Positions 1-7,297 are shown, counted from the stretch's first letter. The stretch: DNA of 10,344 bases from Desulfonatronospira sp. (GCA_007127015.1 SLAE01000131.1:1-10344); one strand, 5' to 3'. Notes: generated by a model from the letters alone, not told the origin. Made by a program: numbers and translations.

Positions 1-830
1 ATCCTGCGCATCTCATTTTTGACTTCCTGGTTTATAACCCTCTCACCCCGGGAGTAATCCCCATACTCTGCAGTATCACTTATGGAGTAGTGCATTTTTG
101 AGAAGCCGCCTTCATAAAGCAGGTCAACTATCAGCTTTAACTCGTGCATGCATTCGAAATAGGCTACTTCCGGCTGATATCCGGCCTCGACCAGAGTCTC
201 AAATCCAGCCCTGATAAGCGCGGTGGCTCCTCCACACAGCACAGCCTGCTCCCCGAAAAGATCAGTCTCAGTCTCTTCGGCAAAAGTAGTCTGGATAACC
301 CCGGATCTGGTGGCCCCTATTCCTTTGGCATAAGCAAGAGCCTTATCCCAGGCTTGTCCTGTGTAATCCTGATGAACTGCCGCCAGTGCCGGAACGCTCC
401 CTCCGCTGACAAACTCCCTGCGGACGAGATGACCGGGCCCTTTGGGAGCGATCATTACCACATCCACATCCTCAGGAGGTACTATCTGGTTGTAATGAAT
501 ATTGAAACCATGACTGAAGACCATGGTCTTGCCGGGACTCAGATTGGGCAGAACCTCATCCCTGAATACTTCAGGCTGGTGCTGATCCTGGACCAGAATC
601 TGAATCAAGTCTGCCCGGCTTGCGGCCTCTGAAGCAGCAACAGGTTCAAAACCGTGTTCCTGGGCCAGATGCCAGTTCGATCCTCCCGGTCTTTGTCCGA
701 TAACTATGTTCAGACCTGAATCTCTCAGGTTCTGGGCATGGGCGTGACCCTGGCTCCCATAGCCGATCACTGCTATGGTCCGGTCTTTAAGTATTGAAAG
801 ATCAGCATCATTTTCGTAATAAACCTTCAT
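1..830 (-). CDS. ilvC: Ketol-acid reductoisomerase (NADP+), class I, 3' end cut off by window edge
   Basis: This enzyme converts 2-acetolactate (or 2-aceto-2-hydroxybutyrate) to the dihydroxy acid with NADPH and Mg2+, the second common step of valine, leucine and isoleucine synthesis, in the cytoplasm. Translating the minus strand from the ATG at 830 gives 276 codons with no stop before the edge. Class I enzymes have about 330 residues, so roughly 50 C-terminal residues are missing. Visible motifs are the Rossmann loop GYGSQGHAHAQNL (residues 23-35), the cofactor loop GQRPGGSNW (45-53), catalytic H107 in FSHGFNIHY, K130 in APKGPGH, the metal site ETETDLFGEQ with D190 and E194, and E226/E230 in FECMHELK. 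AAGGAG lies about six bases before the start. One oddity is Q81 where relatives normally have proline (LxPD). The gene is third after ilvB and ilvN but separated by a 248-base leader. Identity is secure; only the 3' end is unseen. Confidence 0.97.
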   Translation of the reverse strand, partial: MKVYYENDADLSILKDRTIAVIGYGSQGHAHAQNLRDSGLNIVIGQRPGGSNWHLAQEHGFEPVAASEAASRADLIQILVQDQHQPEVFRDEVLPNLSPGKTMVFSHGFNIHYNQIVPPEDVDVVMIAPKGPGHLVRREFVSGGSVPALAAVHQDYTGQAWDKALAYAKGIGATRSGVIQTTFAEETETDLFGEQAVLCGGATALIRAGFETLVEAGYQPEVAYFECMHELKLIVDLLYEGGFSKMHYSISDTAEYGDYSRGERVINQEVKNEMRR

Positions 831-870
831 TGCAGCTCCTTAGATTTTTTGTGATTAGCCTCAAGATCTT

Positions 871-959
871 AACATGACTCAGATATTTTCATGTTCCATG
901 ACATGTCTGATGTTTTTTGTTAACATCAGATTATTATCAGGTATTTCCGGTCACGCCAA
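871..959 (-). promoter_or_regulatory. ilvC leader: two inverted repeats and a weak promoter candidate
   Basis: The gap between ilvN and ilvC holds two 25-base inverted repeats. The stronger (906-930) has perfect 9-base arms, TCTGATGTT and AACATCAGA, around a 7-base loop. The second (871-895) has 7-base arms, AACATGA and TCATGTT. All arms share the half-site AACAT(C/G)A, present at 871-877, 889-895, 908-914 and 922-928. Just upstream on the minus strand is a weak sigma-70-like pair: TTGGCG (959-954), a 17-base spacer, and TAATAA (936-931). Initiation there would fall inside the stronger repeat. The repeats are seen directly; their use as an operator, mRNA structure or attenuator is inference. 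Neither hairpin is followed by a clean T-run in the ilvC direction, so a classical terminator is unlikely. Confidence 0.35.
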
Positions 960-1078
960 AGGCGCGGTCATATTCATCTTAACGGGTAGGATAGCGCCTG
1001 ATTCTTTAAGCCTGCAAAAAAAAATGCAGCCGGTTTTCATTGTCGCATCTTTTTTTTCCGACTATAATTTTTTTTCGG

Positions 1079-1561
1079 TTAAAGCTGCATACTCCGGCGC
1101 ATTGCCACTGTGCCTGTCCTGGCGAATTCCTTTATACCAAATCGCTGCAGCAGGCTCACCAGGGCATTGATCTTGCCATGATCACCAGTAACTTCAAGAG
1201 TTAGTTCGTCGGTGCTCACATCGACTACTTTGCACCTGAAGATATCAACAATCCTTAAAATCTCAGCCCTGCTGCTGTCTGTAGCATTCAGCTTGATTAA
1301 AACCATTTCTCTTTCCACGGCCTTTGCGTCGGATAGATCCACGACCTTGATCACAGTGATAACCTTACGCAACTGCTTGATTATCTGTTCAATTATTTGC
1401 TCATCACCATGAGTGCTTATGGTCATGAGCGAAACACCCTTTTCCAGAGTAGGGCCGACGTTAAGAGAATCGATATTGAAGCCTCGGCCGCTGAACAGAC
1501 CGGCTACCCGGGAAAGCACACCGGGTTCATTTTCCACAAGTACGGATAAGACGTGTCGCAT
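1079..1561 (-). CDS. ilvN: Acetolactate synthase small (regulatory) subunit
   Basis: This is the regulatory subunit of acetolactate synthase. In this family it activates the catalytic subunit and confers feedback inhibition by valine. The 160 residues match the usual IlvN/IlvH length of about 160. An N-terminal ACT domain (about residues 3-77) carries the effector-site pattern NEPGVLSRVAGLFSGRGFNI (11-30). The C-terminal domain (about 80-155) contains the typical REMVLIKL and DHGKINALVSLL stretches and ends in TGTVAMRR. The ATG at 1561 is preceded by AGGAGG, which overlaps the TAG stop of ilvB; the two genes are 10 bases apart, so translational coupling is likely. The symbol ilvH is used for the same family in some genomes. 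Nothing is missing. Confidence 0.96.
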   Translation of the reverse strand: MRHVLSVLVENEPGVLSRVAGLFSGRGFNIDSLNVGPTLEKGVSLMTISTHGDEQIIEQIIKQLRKVITVIKVVDLSDAKAVEREMVLIKLNATDSSRAEILRIVDIFRCKVVDVSTDELTLEVTGDHGKINALVSLLQRFGIKEFARTGTVAMRRSMQL

Positions 1562-1571
1562 AGCCAGCCTC

Positions 1572-3263
1572 CTAGACCAGAAGCATTTCGGTTAATGAAG
1601 CTCCGGCCGGGACCATGGGGTAGACGTTTTCCTCAGGCTCCACCCGGACATCGACAATGCATGTCTTTGGAGATGCAAAGACCTTGGTCAGAACAGGAAC
1701 TACATCCTCAGTTTTTTCAACCAGATAACCCTCAGCTCCATATGCTTCGGCCAGTTTTACAAAATCCGGAGCCGTATCCAGACATGTTGCGCAGTAGTTC
1801 TTGTTGTAGAAGAGTTCCTGCCACTGCCTGACCATGCCCAGATAACTGTTATTCAATATTATTATCTTGACCGGAAGTTTGTAGCAGACAGCTGTGGCCA
1901 TTTCCTGTATGTTCATCTGAATGGATCCGTCACCGGCGATATCAATAACCAGCTTGTCCGGATTGGCCACCTGTGCCCCGATGGCAGCAGGAAATCCGTA
2001 GCCCATGGTCCCAAGCCCTCCTGAGCTGAGCCATGTCCTGGGGCTGTGGTATTTGTAGAACTGGGCCGCCCACATCTGGTTCTGCCCGACTTCGGTACAG
2101 ATGATTGCTTCTCCTCTGGTCAGTTCATAGATCTGTTCCATGACGTATTGGGGCTTAATTCTACCTGTTTCACCAGTTTCGTACTTAACCGGGTGTTCCT
2201 CGCGCCAGCCTTTGACCGTTCTGACCCAGTTCGAGTGCTTTTCCTCCCAGTTGATTCCCTCGAGCTCCTCAAGTTCCTCCTCAAGTGCTTTTAGAGCGTT
2301 CAGGCAATCCGATACAATGGGAATGTGCACATTGACATTCTTGCGAATTGACGTGGGGTCAATATCTATATGAATAATCCTGGCCCTGGGAGCAAAAGTA
2401 CTCACTTTTCCCGTTACCCGGTCATCAAAGCGGGCACCCATGGAAATAAGGACATCGGAATTATTCACAGCCATATTAGCCGCATATGTTCCATGCATTC
2501 CAAGCATTCCCAGCCAAAGCGGATCGTTGCCCGGAAAAGCTCCAAGTCCCATTAATGTTGAAGTCACCGGTAAAGAAAATCTCCTGGCCAGCCTGGTCAT
2601 AATCTCTCCTGCATGAGAGGAGATCACTCCACCTCCTGAATAAATCAGCGGCTTTTCAGCTTTGGAGATCAGTCTGGCAGCCTTTTTCACCTGTTTTTTG
2701 TTCGGTGTATAGTTGGGATTATAACTGCGTAGGCTAATGGTTTTAGGATACTTGAATTCGGTTCTGGCCTGCATGACATCCTTGGGCAGATCCACCAGAA
2801 CCGGGCCGGGTCTTCCGGTGGAAGCTATATAAAAGGCTTCCTTTATGGTTCTGGCCAGGTCCCTTACATCTTTGACCAGATAATTGTGCTTGGTGCATGG
2901 CCTGGTTATGCCCACAATATCCACTTCCTGAAATGCATCGTTGCCGATCAGGGCTGTCGGCACCTGACCGGTGAAAATTACTACAGGTATGGAATCCATG
3001 TACGCTGTGGCAATTCCGGTAACCGTATTGGTGGCCCCTGGACCGGAAGTAACCAGGCAAACCCCTACTTTTCCTGTTGATCTGGCATAGCCGTCTGCCG
3101 CATGCACGGCTCCCTGCTCATGGCGGACCAGGAAATGCTCGATTTGATGTTTGGGAAGCTCGTCATAAATATCTATGACCGCCCCTCCCGGAAATCCAAA
3201 GATGTGTTTTACCCCTTCCTGCTTGAGGCTTTCCAGCAGGATTTGAGCTCCTGTGAGCTCCAT
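1572..3263 (-). CDS. ilvB: Acetolactate synthase large (catalytic) subunit
   Basis: This thiamine-diphosphate enzyme condenses two pyruvates to 2-acetolactate, or pyruvate with 2-oxobutyrate, as the first common step of branched-chain amino acid synthesis. The 563 residues are full length for the family. In order: the PYR domain with catalytic Glu49 (VRHEQGAVHAADGYAR), the central FAD-binding domain with MGARFDDRVTGK (275-286), and the PP domain with the ThDP/Mg motif from GDG (444-446) to NN (471-472). The SYLGMVRQWQ segment (473-482) contains the conserved substrate-site Trp481. The RFDDRVTG motif and the adjacent ilvN identify the biosynthetic enzyme rather than the catabolic FAD-free acetolactate synthase. 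AAGGAGG lies about 8 bases before the ATG, inside the end of the preceding DUF465 gene; the intervening gap is a single base, so the two are almost certainly co-translated. Confidence 0.97.
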   Translation of the reverse strand: MELTGAQILLESLKQEGVKHIFGFPGGAVIDIYDELPKHQIEHFLVRHEQGAVHAADGYARSTGKVGVCLVTSGPGATNTVTGIATAYMDSIPVVIFTGQVPTALIGNDAFQEVDIVGITRPCTKHNYLVKDVRDLARTIKEAFYIASTGRPGPVLVDLPKDVMQARTEFKYPKTISLRSYNPNYTPNKKQVKKAARLISKAEKPLIYSGGGVISSHAGEIMTRLARRFSLPVTSTLMGLGAFPGNDPLWLGMLGMHGTYAANMAVNNSDVLISMGARFDDRVTGKVSTFAPRARIIHIDIDPTSIRKNVNVHIPIVSDCLNALKALEEELEELEGINWEEKHSNWVRTVKGWREEHPVKYETGETGRIKPQYVMEQIYELTRGEAIICTEVGQNQMWAAQFYKYHSPRTWLSSGGLGTMGYGFPAAIGAQVANPDKLVIDIAGDGSIQMNIQEMATAVCYKLPVKIIILNNSYLGMVRQWQELFYNKNYCATCLDTAPDFVKLAEAYGAEGYLVEKTEDVVPVLTKVFASPKTCIVDVRVEPEENVYPMVPAGASLTEMLLV

Positions 3264-3264
3264 G

Positions 3265-3498
3265 TCAACTCCCCTCCTTGATTTTATATTTATCTAAAAT
3301 TGTATGCATTCTGGTCTTGCCTGCCAGTTTTTTCTTTTTCAGCTCCTTGACTTCCAGCTCTTCGCCCGGAGTCAGATAAATCTTATTTTCATACCGTTCC
3401 AGCTGTTTTTCATATCTGACATGTTCATCCCACAAACGTTTGAGTTCTTCATCTTTTTCGCTGTACTTGGCAAGCAAATCCAATTCATATTGTTCCAT
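3265..3498 (-). CDS. DUF465 / YdcH-like small helical protein
   Basis: A 77-residue, strongly charged protein with no signal peptide or membrane segment. The pattern of two amphipathic helices joined by IYLTPGEELEVKELKKKKL (40-58), ending in a basic helix with RMHTIL, matches the DUF465 (YdcH) family as I know it. Those proteins are typically 60-80 residues and of unknown function. Most of the sequence has coiled-coil-like heptads rich in Glu, Lys and Leu. A strong AAGGAGGT precedes the ATG at 3498. The gene ends one base before ilvB and starts 24 bases after the DUF167 gene, so it sits inside the run from DivIVA to ilvN. The position says it is co-expressed with acetolactate synthase, not that it takes part in that pathway. 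Confidence 0.8.
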   Translation of the reverse strand: MEQYELDLLAKYSEKDEELKRLWDEHVRYEKQLERYENKIYLTPGEELEVKELKKKKLAGKTRMHTILDKYKIKEGS

Positions 3499-3522
3499 TA
3501 ATGACCTCCTTAGGTATAAATA

Positions 3523-3873
3523 TCAGTCCTGTCCGGCCAATAAAGTTTCAAAAGCTGATTCATGCGCATGAAAAACAAGAACATCCTTGTGTCTGCTTGA
3601 AAAACCTTTAGATATCTGCACCTGACTTTTTTTCACCCCCAGCAGCCTTGACAAAAGCAGGCAAACCGATTTGTTGGCTTTACCATCTACAGGCGGAGCC
3701 TTGACCAGAACCTTGATCCGTTTGCCCAGAATACCGGCTACGGCATCATCTTTGGCTCCAGGCTGAACCGTAATCTTCAGTCTCCATATGCCCGGTTCAA
3801 TTTTTTCCACATAAGGCGGAGTAAAGTCCATGCCTCCGGCATGCTGCCGATCGGCTGCAGTTCTTTTTTGCAT
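3523..3873 (-). CDS. DUF167 (YggU-family) protein
   Basis: A small basic cytoplasmic protein of the DUF167/YggU family, function not established. The core signature is clear: KITVQPGAKDD (33-43), then VKAPPVDGKANKSV (57-70), LLSRLLGV and the GFSSRHKDVLV segment. Family members are usually about 75-110 residues, so the first 15-20 residues of this 116-residue reading may not all be real. The ATG at 3873 lies four bases after the DivIVA stop but has no clear ribosome binding site, which would fit translational re-initiation. A second ATG at 3831 has GGAGG in front but only one base of spacing. In bacterial genomes DUF167 genes often accompany yggT, as they do here. The start is uncertain; the family is not. 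Confidence 0.82.
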   Translation of the reverse strand: MQKRTAADRQHAGGMDFTPPYVEKIEPGIWRLKITVQPGAKDDAVAGILGKRIKVLVKAPPVDGKANKSVCLLLSRLLGVKKSQVQISKGFSSRHKDVLVFHAHESAFETLLAGQD

Positions 3874-3877
3874 AATT

Positions 3878-4378
3878 CTATTTCTGCAGGAACTTCAGCT
3901 TTTCCTCTGCCTCTTCCATTTGCAGATACTCATCGTCATGCGCATCCAGAAGTTTCAAATGGGATTCAACCATTGATCTGAGCTTGATTTCAAAATGCGT
4001 TCTCTGCTTCTTCAGTTCGGAAATATCCTCATGAATCTGGGCCAGTCTTTTATGGGCCTGCCTGAGTATGTCTTCAGCCTTGGACTGCGCTTCCTGAATA
4101 ATGATCTTTGCCTGTTTGTTGGCGTTGGCCTTGATGTCGTCGGTCATCTTCTGAGTGGTGAGCAAGGTGTTCTGCAGAATTTCCTCTCGGTCTTTATGTT
4201 CTTTAAGCTTTTCCTTAAGCTGCTTGACCTCCATATCAAGTCTTGATTTTTTCTCAGCTATGCTCCCCAGGGTGTCGGCAACCTCCTGCAGAAAAATTTC
4301 CACATCATGCTTTTTATATCCAATGATAACAGTGGAAAATTTCCTGTTTAAAATATCCATTTTTGATATTGAATGCAT
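3878..4378 (-). CDS. DivIVA-domain coiled-coil protein
   Basis: A 166-residue DivIVA-like protein, a family of coiled-coil scaffolds that collect at curved membrane at cell poles or septa and recruit partners. The N-terminal head fits the family: ILNRKFSTVIIGYKKHDVEI (9-28) followed by FLQEVADTL. A long Glu/Lys/Gln-rich coiled coil then runs from about 36 to 145, with a charged tail. There is no transmembrane segment. The reading frame can be extended three codons upstream to a GTG at 4387. I prefer the ATG at 4378 because GAAGGTG sits 6 bases before it and that GTG is part of this ribosome binding site. In Bacillus DivIVA the membrane-contacting loop carries Phe-Arg; here the aligned positions appear to be Ile-Ile, so membrane binding may differ. 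The role in this organism is inferred from the family only. Confidence 0.82.
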   Translation of the reverse strand: MHSISKMDILNRKFSTVIIGYKKHDVEIFLQEVADTLGSIAEKKSRLDMEVKQLKEKLKEHKDREEILQNTLLTTQKMTDDIKANANKQAKIIIQEAQSKAEDILRQAHKRLAQIHEDISELKKQRTHFEIKLRSMVESHLKLLDAHDDEYLQMEEAEEKLKFLQK

Positions 4379-4540
4379 AAAGTACACCTTCTTTAAAATT
4401 AATCAAGTCTTCATAAAGCAGTCCCGTCTTTACCATTCATCACAGCAGACTAAGCTGAGCCCTAATGATACTAAAGCACTGTCAAACGATCAGCTCAATG
4501 AGACATATCTTGATTTCTTCTGCATAAAACGCCTCTACGC

Positions 4541-4831
4541 TCATAAGTGTATTATCAAGTACTGGATGACACCCCTTCTGAGAATCGATATCCCAATCAA
4601 AACAACTATGGGCGAAAGATCTATACCACCCATATTCACAAAGGGCAGCCACATTCTGACTTTCTGAAAAACCGGCTCTGTCAGGTTGCGTAAAATCCTT
4701 ACAATGGGATTGTAGGGGTCGGGGTTGACCCAGCTCAATATCGCCGACACAATCACCACCCAGAAGTAAATAAAGAGCAGACCATCTGCTATTCTAAGCA
4801 GTTCCACAAAAATATTAATAAGAAAATCCAT
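4541..4831 (-). CDS. YggT-family membrane protein
   Basis: A 96-residue inner-membrane protein of the YggT family. It has two hydrophobic stretches (about residues 4-34 and 70-94) flanking a conserved loop. The loop carries the family signature SWVNPDPYNPIVRIL (33-47), then LTEPVFQKVR (50-59) and GGIDLSPIVVL (68-78). Members have been linked loosely to envelope or osmotic functions and, in some bacteria and chloroplasts, to division or membrane-complex assembly; the biochemical role is not settled. GGGAGG lies about 5 bases upstream of the ATG. The 162 bases down to the DivIVA start hold no convincing terminator, so read-through into DivIVA is plausible. The YggT-DivIVA-DUF167 neighbourhood is common in bacteria and suggests an envelope or division-related gene group. 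Confidence 0.88.
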   Translation of the reverse strand: MDFLINIFVELLRIADGLLFIYFWVVIVSAILSWVNPDPYNPIVRILRNLTEPVFQKVRMWLPFVNMGGIDLSPIVVLIGISILRRGVIQYLIIHL

Positions 4832-4909
4832 TTTTCCTCCCTGCCGACAAATTTATGCGCTGAGACATGTGCCCATAATGATAGGAACAGCTGTCCTTCA
4901 GACAATAAA

Positions 4910-5569
4910 CTAGATATTACCTGCCAGAAATTCCTTCAAGGTCATAAAGTCGGGGATGTACATTTCTCCATGTAGATACTCATTTTTATAGGCCCAAAAA
5001 GGAACACCGGATGCCATGGCCGTTTCCTGATCCACCCTGGAATCGCCGATAAAAGCAACCTCGTTTCTCTGTACAGACCACAAATCAAGTATCTTGAAAA
5101 TGCTTTCCGGATGCGGCTTGGGACGACTCACTTTTGCTGCCGTCACCACCGGCCAGAAATAATCGTCCAGGTCGAATCTTTGCAGCAGCAGCCCCATGGT
5201 TGTGGTCCGATTGGTGTTTATGGCCATCATTATCCTCTTTTGCCTCAAAAACTCAAGCACTCTATGCAGCCCCTCCTCCATGCGCATAAAGGGAATAAGT
5301 TCTTTATAGTCTACCTGTTCTCTGATTTCGATCAGTCTGGACAAAAACTTTTCCGGCAGAATGTGTTTTAAGGAATCCTGAACAGAATGCATATGCACGA
5401 ATTCCCCTTCATCTTCGCTCATTGGCTCCAGTTCGAAATAAGCTCTGACCTGATTGTAAAATCGAACATTGACCTCTCTGGAATCAAAGAGAACCCCGTC
5501 GCAATCAAAGATTATCCCCTTCAAATTTCTCAGCCGGCTTGTATTCAACAAAGGATTGCAGATTATCAA
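4910..5569 (-). CDS. HAD-superfamily hydrolase (phosphoglycolate-phosphatase-like)
   Basis: A 219-residue haloacid dehalogenase-type hydrolase, probably a small-molecule phosphatase. All four motifs are present. Motif I is DCDGVLFDS with nucleophile Asp22 and Asp24, motif II is INTNR with Thr119, motif III is Lys151 in RPKPHPE, and motif IV is FIGDSRVDQETA with Asp176 and Asp180. A helical cap of about 70-80 residues lies between motifs I and II, as in the C1-cap subfamily that includes phosphoglycolate phosphatase and beta-phosphoglucomutase. The substrate cannot be read from sequence. The start is TTG at 5569: AGGAG lies five bases upstream, and the first 17 residues precede motif I with no better ATG. 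It begins just after the T-rich tract that may end the preceding ligase gene. YggT follows after 78 bases with no terminator, so it may be the first gene of the downstream unit. Confidence 0.85.
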   Translation of the reverse strand: MIICNPLLNTSRLRNLKGIIFDCDGVLFDSREVNVRFYNQVRAYFELEPMSEDEGEFVHMHSVQDSLKHILPEKFLSRLIEIREQVDYKELIPFMRMEEGLHRVLEFLRQKRIMMAINTNRTTTMGLLLQRFDLDDYFWPVVTAAKVSRPKPHPESIFKILDLWSVQRNEVAFIGDSRVDQETAMASGVPFWAYKNEYLHGEMYIPDFMTLKEFLAGNI

Positions 5570-5580
5570 AAAAACTCCTG

Positions 5581-5646
5581 AAAAATAAAAAATAATTAAT
5601 TAAATCAGCTGCGGAGTAAAGATTTACCTTAAAAAATATCCGCAGC
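5581..5646 (-). terminator. Terminator-like hairpin at the 3' end of the acyl-CoA synthetase gene
   Basis: On the minus strand the last codons of the ligase gene, GCTGCGGA (5646-5639), are perfectly complementary to TCCGCAGC (5615-5608), an 8-base GC-rich stem. The loop contains the TAA stop and a smaller internal hairpin, GTAAA/TTTAC (5627-5616). The stem is followed by TGATTTAATTAATT and a T-rich run to 5581. The loop is long (23 bases) and the T-tract interrupted, so termination may be partial. The arrangement is visible; its activity is inference. Confidence 0.5.
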
Positions 5647-7266
5647 CATTTCCCTTAGCTTGTATTTTTGAACCTTGCCGCTGGCCGTCATGGGGTATTC
5701 ATCGACAAAGGCAATATGTTTGGGGATTTTATATCTGGCTATCTTGCCCCTGCAAAAATCGCGGATGTCCTCAGGGGCATAATTATGTCCGTTCTTGATG
5801 ATGATAAAAGCTCCTACTTCCTCCCCGTATTTGTTGCTTGGCACTCCCACCACCTGAACATCTCTTATTCCGTCCATTGTATACAAAAACTCTTCAATTT
5901 CTCTGGGATATATGTTCTCTCCACCTCGAATGATCATATCCTTAAGCCTTCCGGTAATGCTCAGATAACCCTCTTCATCCATCACCCCCAGATCGCCTGA
6001 ATGCAGCCAGCCTTCGGAATCAATTGTTCTGTCGGTCTCCTCAGGCATGTTGTAATAACCTTTCATGACATTGTATCCCCGGCAGCACACTTCGCCCTGC
6101 ACTCCAGGAGCCACAGCCTTGTTGCTCTCAGGGTCAACCACCCTCACTTCAATTTCCGGCATGGGCCTGCCGACGGTTTCGGTTTTCTTTCGCAGATCAT
6201 CCTCAACCCTGGTCTGGGTTATGACTGGAGACGCTTCTGTCAGCCCGTAGCAGATAGTTATCTCGCGCATGTTCATCCTGTCCATGACCTGACGCATGAT
6301 CCTTACAGGACATGGAGAGCCTGCCATAATACCTGTTCGCAGTGTACTGTAGTCAAACCTGGAGAACGTACGGTGTTCAAGTATAGCGATGAACATGGTG
6401 GGCACTCCGTACAGAGCCGTGCATTTTTCAGTTTCCACCGCGGTCATGACCAGAAGAGGGCTGAAGTTTTCCAGGATGACCAGGGTGCTTCCATGGCTTA
6501 CAGCCGCCAGAACACCCAGCACACAGCCGAAACAGTGAAAAAGGGGAACCGGCAGACATAACCTGTCTTCTGCCGTGAACTTCTGATTTTCTCCGATCCA
6601 GTAGCCGTTGTTGGCAATATTGTAATGGGTGAGCATGACCCCCTTGGGAAAACCTGTAGTTCCTGAAGTATATTGCATGTTGACTACATCATGTGCGTTT
6701 AACCGGCTTTGTCTGGCCAGATACTCCGCATCTGTGGTCATTCCGCTAAGAGCCAGAAGCTCGGGCAGTGAATACATTCCTCTGTGTTTTTCCTGACCCA
6801 GGAAAAAAACCCTCTTAAGGTGAGGGAAGCTTTTGCTTTTCAGATAACCCCTGGGAGTGGACCGCAATTCAGGAATAAGATCGTACATGGTCTGCACGTA
6901 ATCTGTATCCCTGAACCCATCGACGATGAAAATATTTTCAGCCTGAGACTGAGTGAGCAGATAAGACAGTTCGTGCTTCTTGTAATAGGTATTGACCGTT
7001 AGCAGTATAGCTCCGATCTTGGCTGTAGCGAACTGCAATGCGACCCAGTGCGGGACATTGGGAGCCCAGACGGCCACCTTCTCACCTTTTTGCACTCCAA
7101 GGGCCATCAGGCCTTTGGCCATCTGATCGACAACATATGAAAACTCTCTGTACGTGAGCCGGTAATCACGATCCACATAGATTACAGCTTCATTGTCCGG
7201 ATGCTTTTCCACTGTTTCATCCAAAAGCTGGCCGAGGGTGATCTGCCGCAAGGATTGATCCCACAT
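5629..7266 (-). CDS. AMP-forming acyl-CoA synthetase (fatty-acid or related carboxylic acid ligase)
   Basis: This enzyme activates a carboxylic acid with ATP to an acyl-adenylate and then to acyl-CoA. The 545 residues are full length for the ANL adenylating family. Motifs are in order: the phosphate-binding loop YTSGTTGFPKG (199-209), PLFHCFG (241-247), YGLTE (340-344), HSGDLG (422-427), the hinge region GRLKDMIIRGGENIYPREIE (439-458), and C-terminal TASGKVQK with catalytic Lys531. There is no signal peptide or membrane segment. The overall pattern resembles medium/long-chain FadD-like ligases more than acetyl-CoA synthetase, but the chain length is unknown. CGGAG lies 8 bases before the ATG at 7266. 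The gene starts 31 bases after a cupin regulator in the same direction with no terminator between, so the two are probably co-transcribed. A terminator-like hairpin overlaps the 3' end. Confidence 0.93.
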   Translation of the reverse strand: MWDQSLRQITLGQLLDETVEKHPDNEAVIYVDRDYRLTYREFSYVVDQMAKGLMALGVQKGEKVAVWAPNVPHWVALQFATAKIGAILLTVNTYYKKHELSYLLTQSQAENIFIVDGFRDTDYVQTMYDLIPELRSTPRGYLKSKSFPHLKRVFFLGQEKHRGMYSLPELLALSGMTTDAEYLARQSRLNAHDVVNMQYTSGTTGFPKGVMLTHYNIANNGYWIGENQKFTAEDRLCLPVPLFHCFGCVLGVLAAVSHGSTLVILENFSPLLVMTAVETEKCTALYGVPTMFIAILEHRTFSRFDYSTLRTGIMAGSPCPVRIMRQVMDRMNMREITICYGLTEASPVITQTRVEDDLRKKTETVGRPMPEIEVRVVDPESNKAVAPGVQGEVCCRGYNVMKGYYNMPEETDRTIDSEGWLHSGDLGVMDEEGYLSITGRLKDMIIRGGENIYPREIEEFLYTMDGIRDVQVVGVPSNKYGEEVGAFIIIKNGHNYAPEDIRDFCRGKIARYKIPKHIAFVDEYPMTASGKVQKYKLREMAADIF

Positions 7267-7297
7267 TAATCATGCTCCGTTATGTTTATTGATTCTT

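Noticed and set aside
1017..1037. Inverted repeat with poly-T between GGCTGCA and TGCAGGC arms after ilvN
   Set aside because: The T-run is in the loop, not after the stem, and the stem has a mismatch, so it is not an intrinsic terminator.
951..1040. Possible 29-codon leader peptide (MKTGCIFF...) before ilvC
   Set aside because: There is no ribosome binding site, no run of Ile/Leu/Val codons and no following terminator, so it does not fit a branched-chain attenuator.
874..1170. 98-codon plus-strand ORF across the ilvN-ilvC gap
   Set aside because: It runs antisense into ilvN, has no ribosome binding site, and its sequence looks like translated intergenic DNA.
2743..3060. 105-codon minus-strand ORF inside ilvB
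   Set aside because: It is a shifted-frame shadow of the conserved PYR domain region of IlvB.
4470..4498. Weak promoter candidate before DivIVA (TTGAGC, 17 bases, TTTAGT) and a lone TTGACA at 4485-4480
   Set aside because: Each hexamer of the pair matches only 4 of 6 bases, and the perfect TTGACA has no -10 at proper spacing. Chance occurrence cannot be excluded.
4155..4667. 170-codon plus-strand ORF over DivIVA and YggT
   Set aside because: It is antisense to two recognised genes across their conserved parts and shows no protein-family features.
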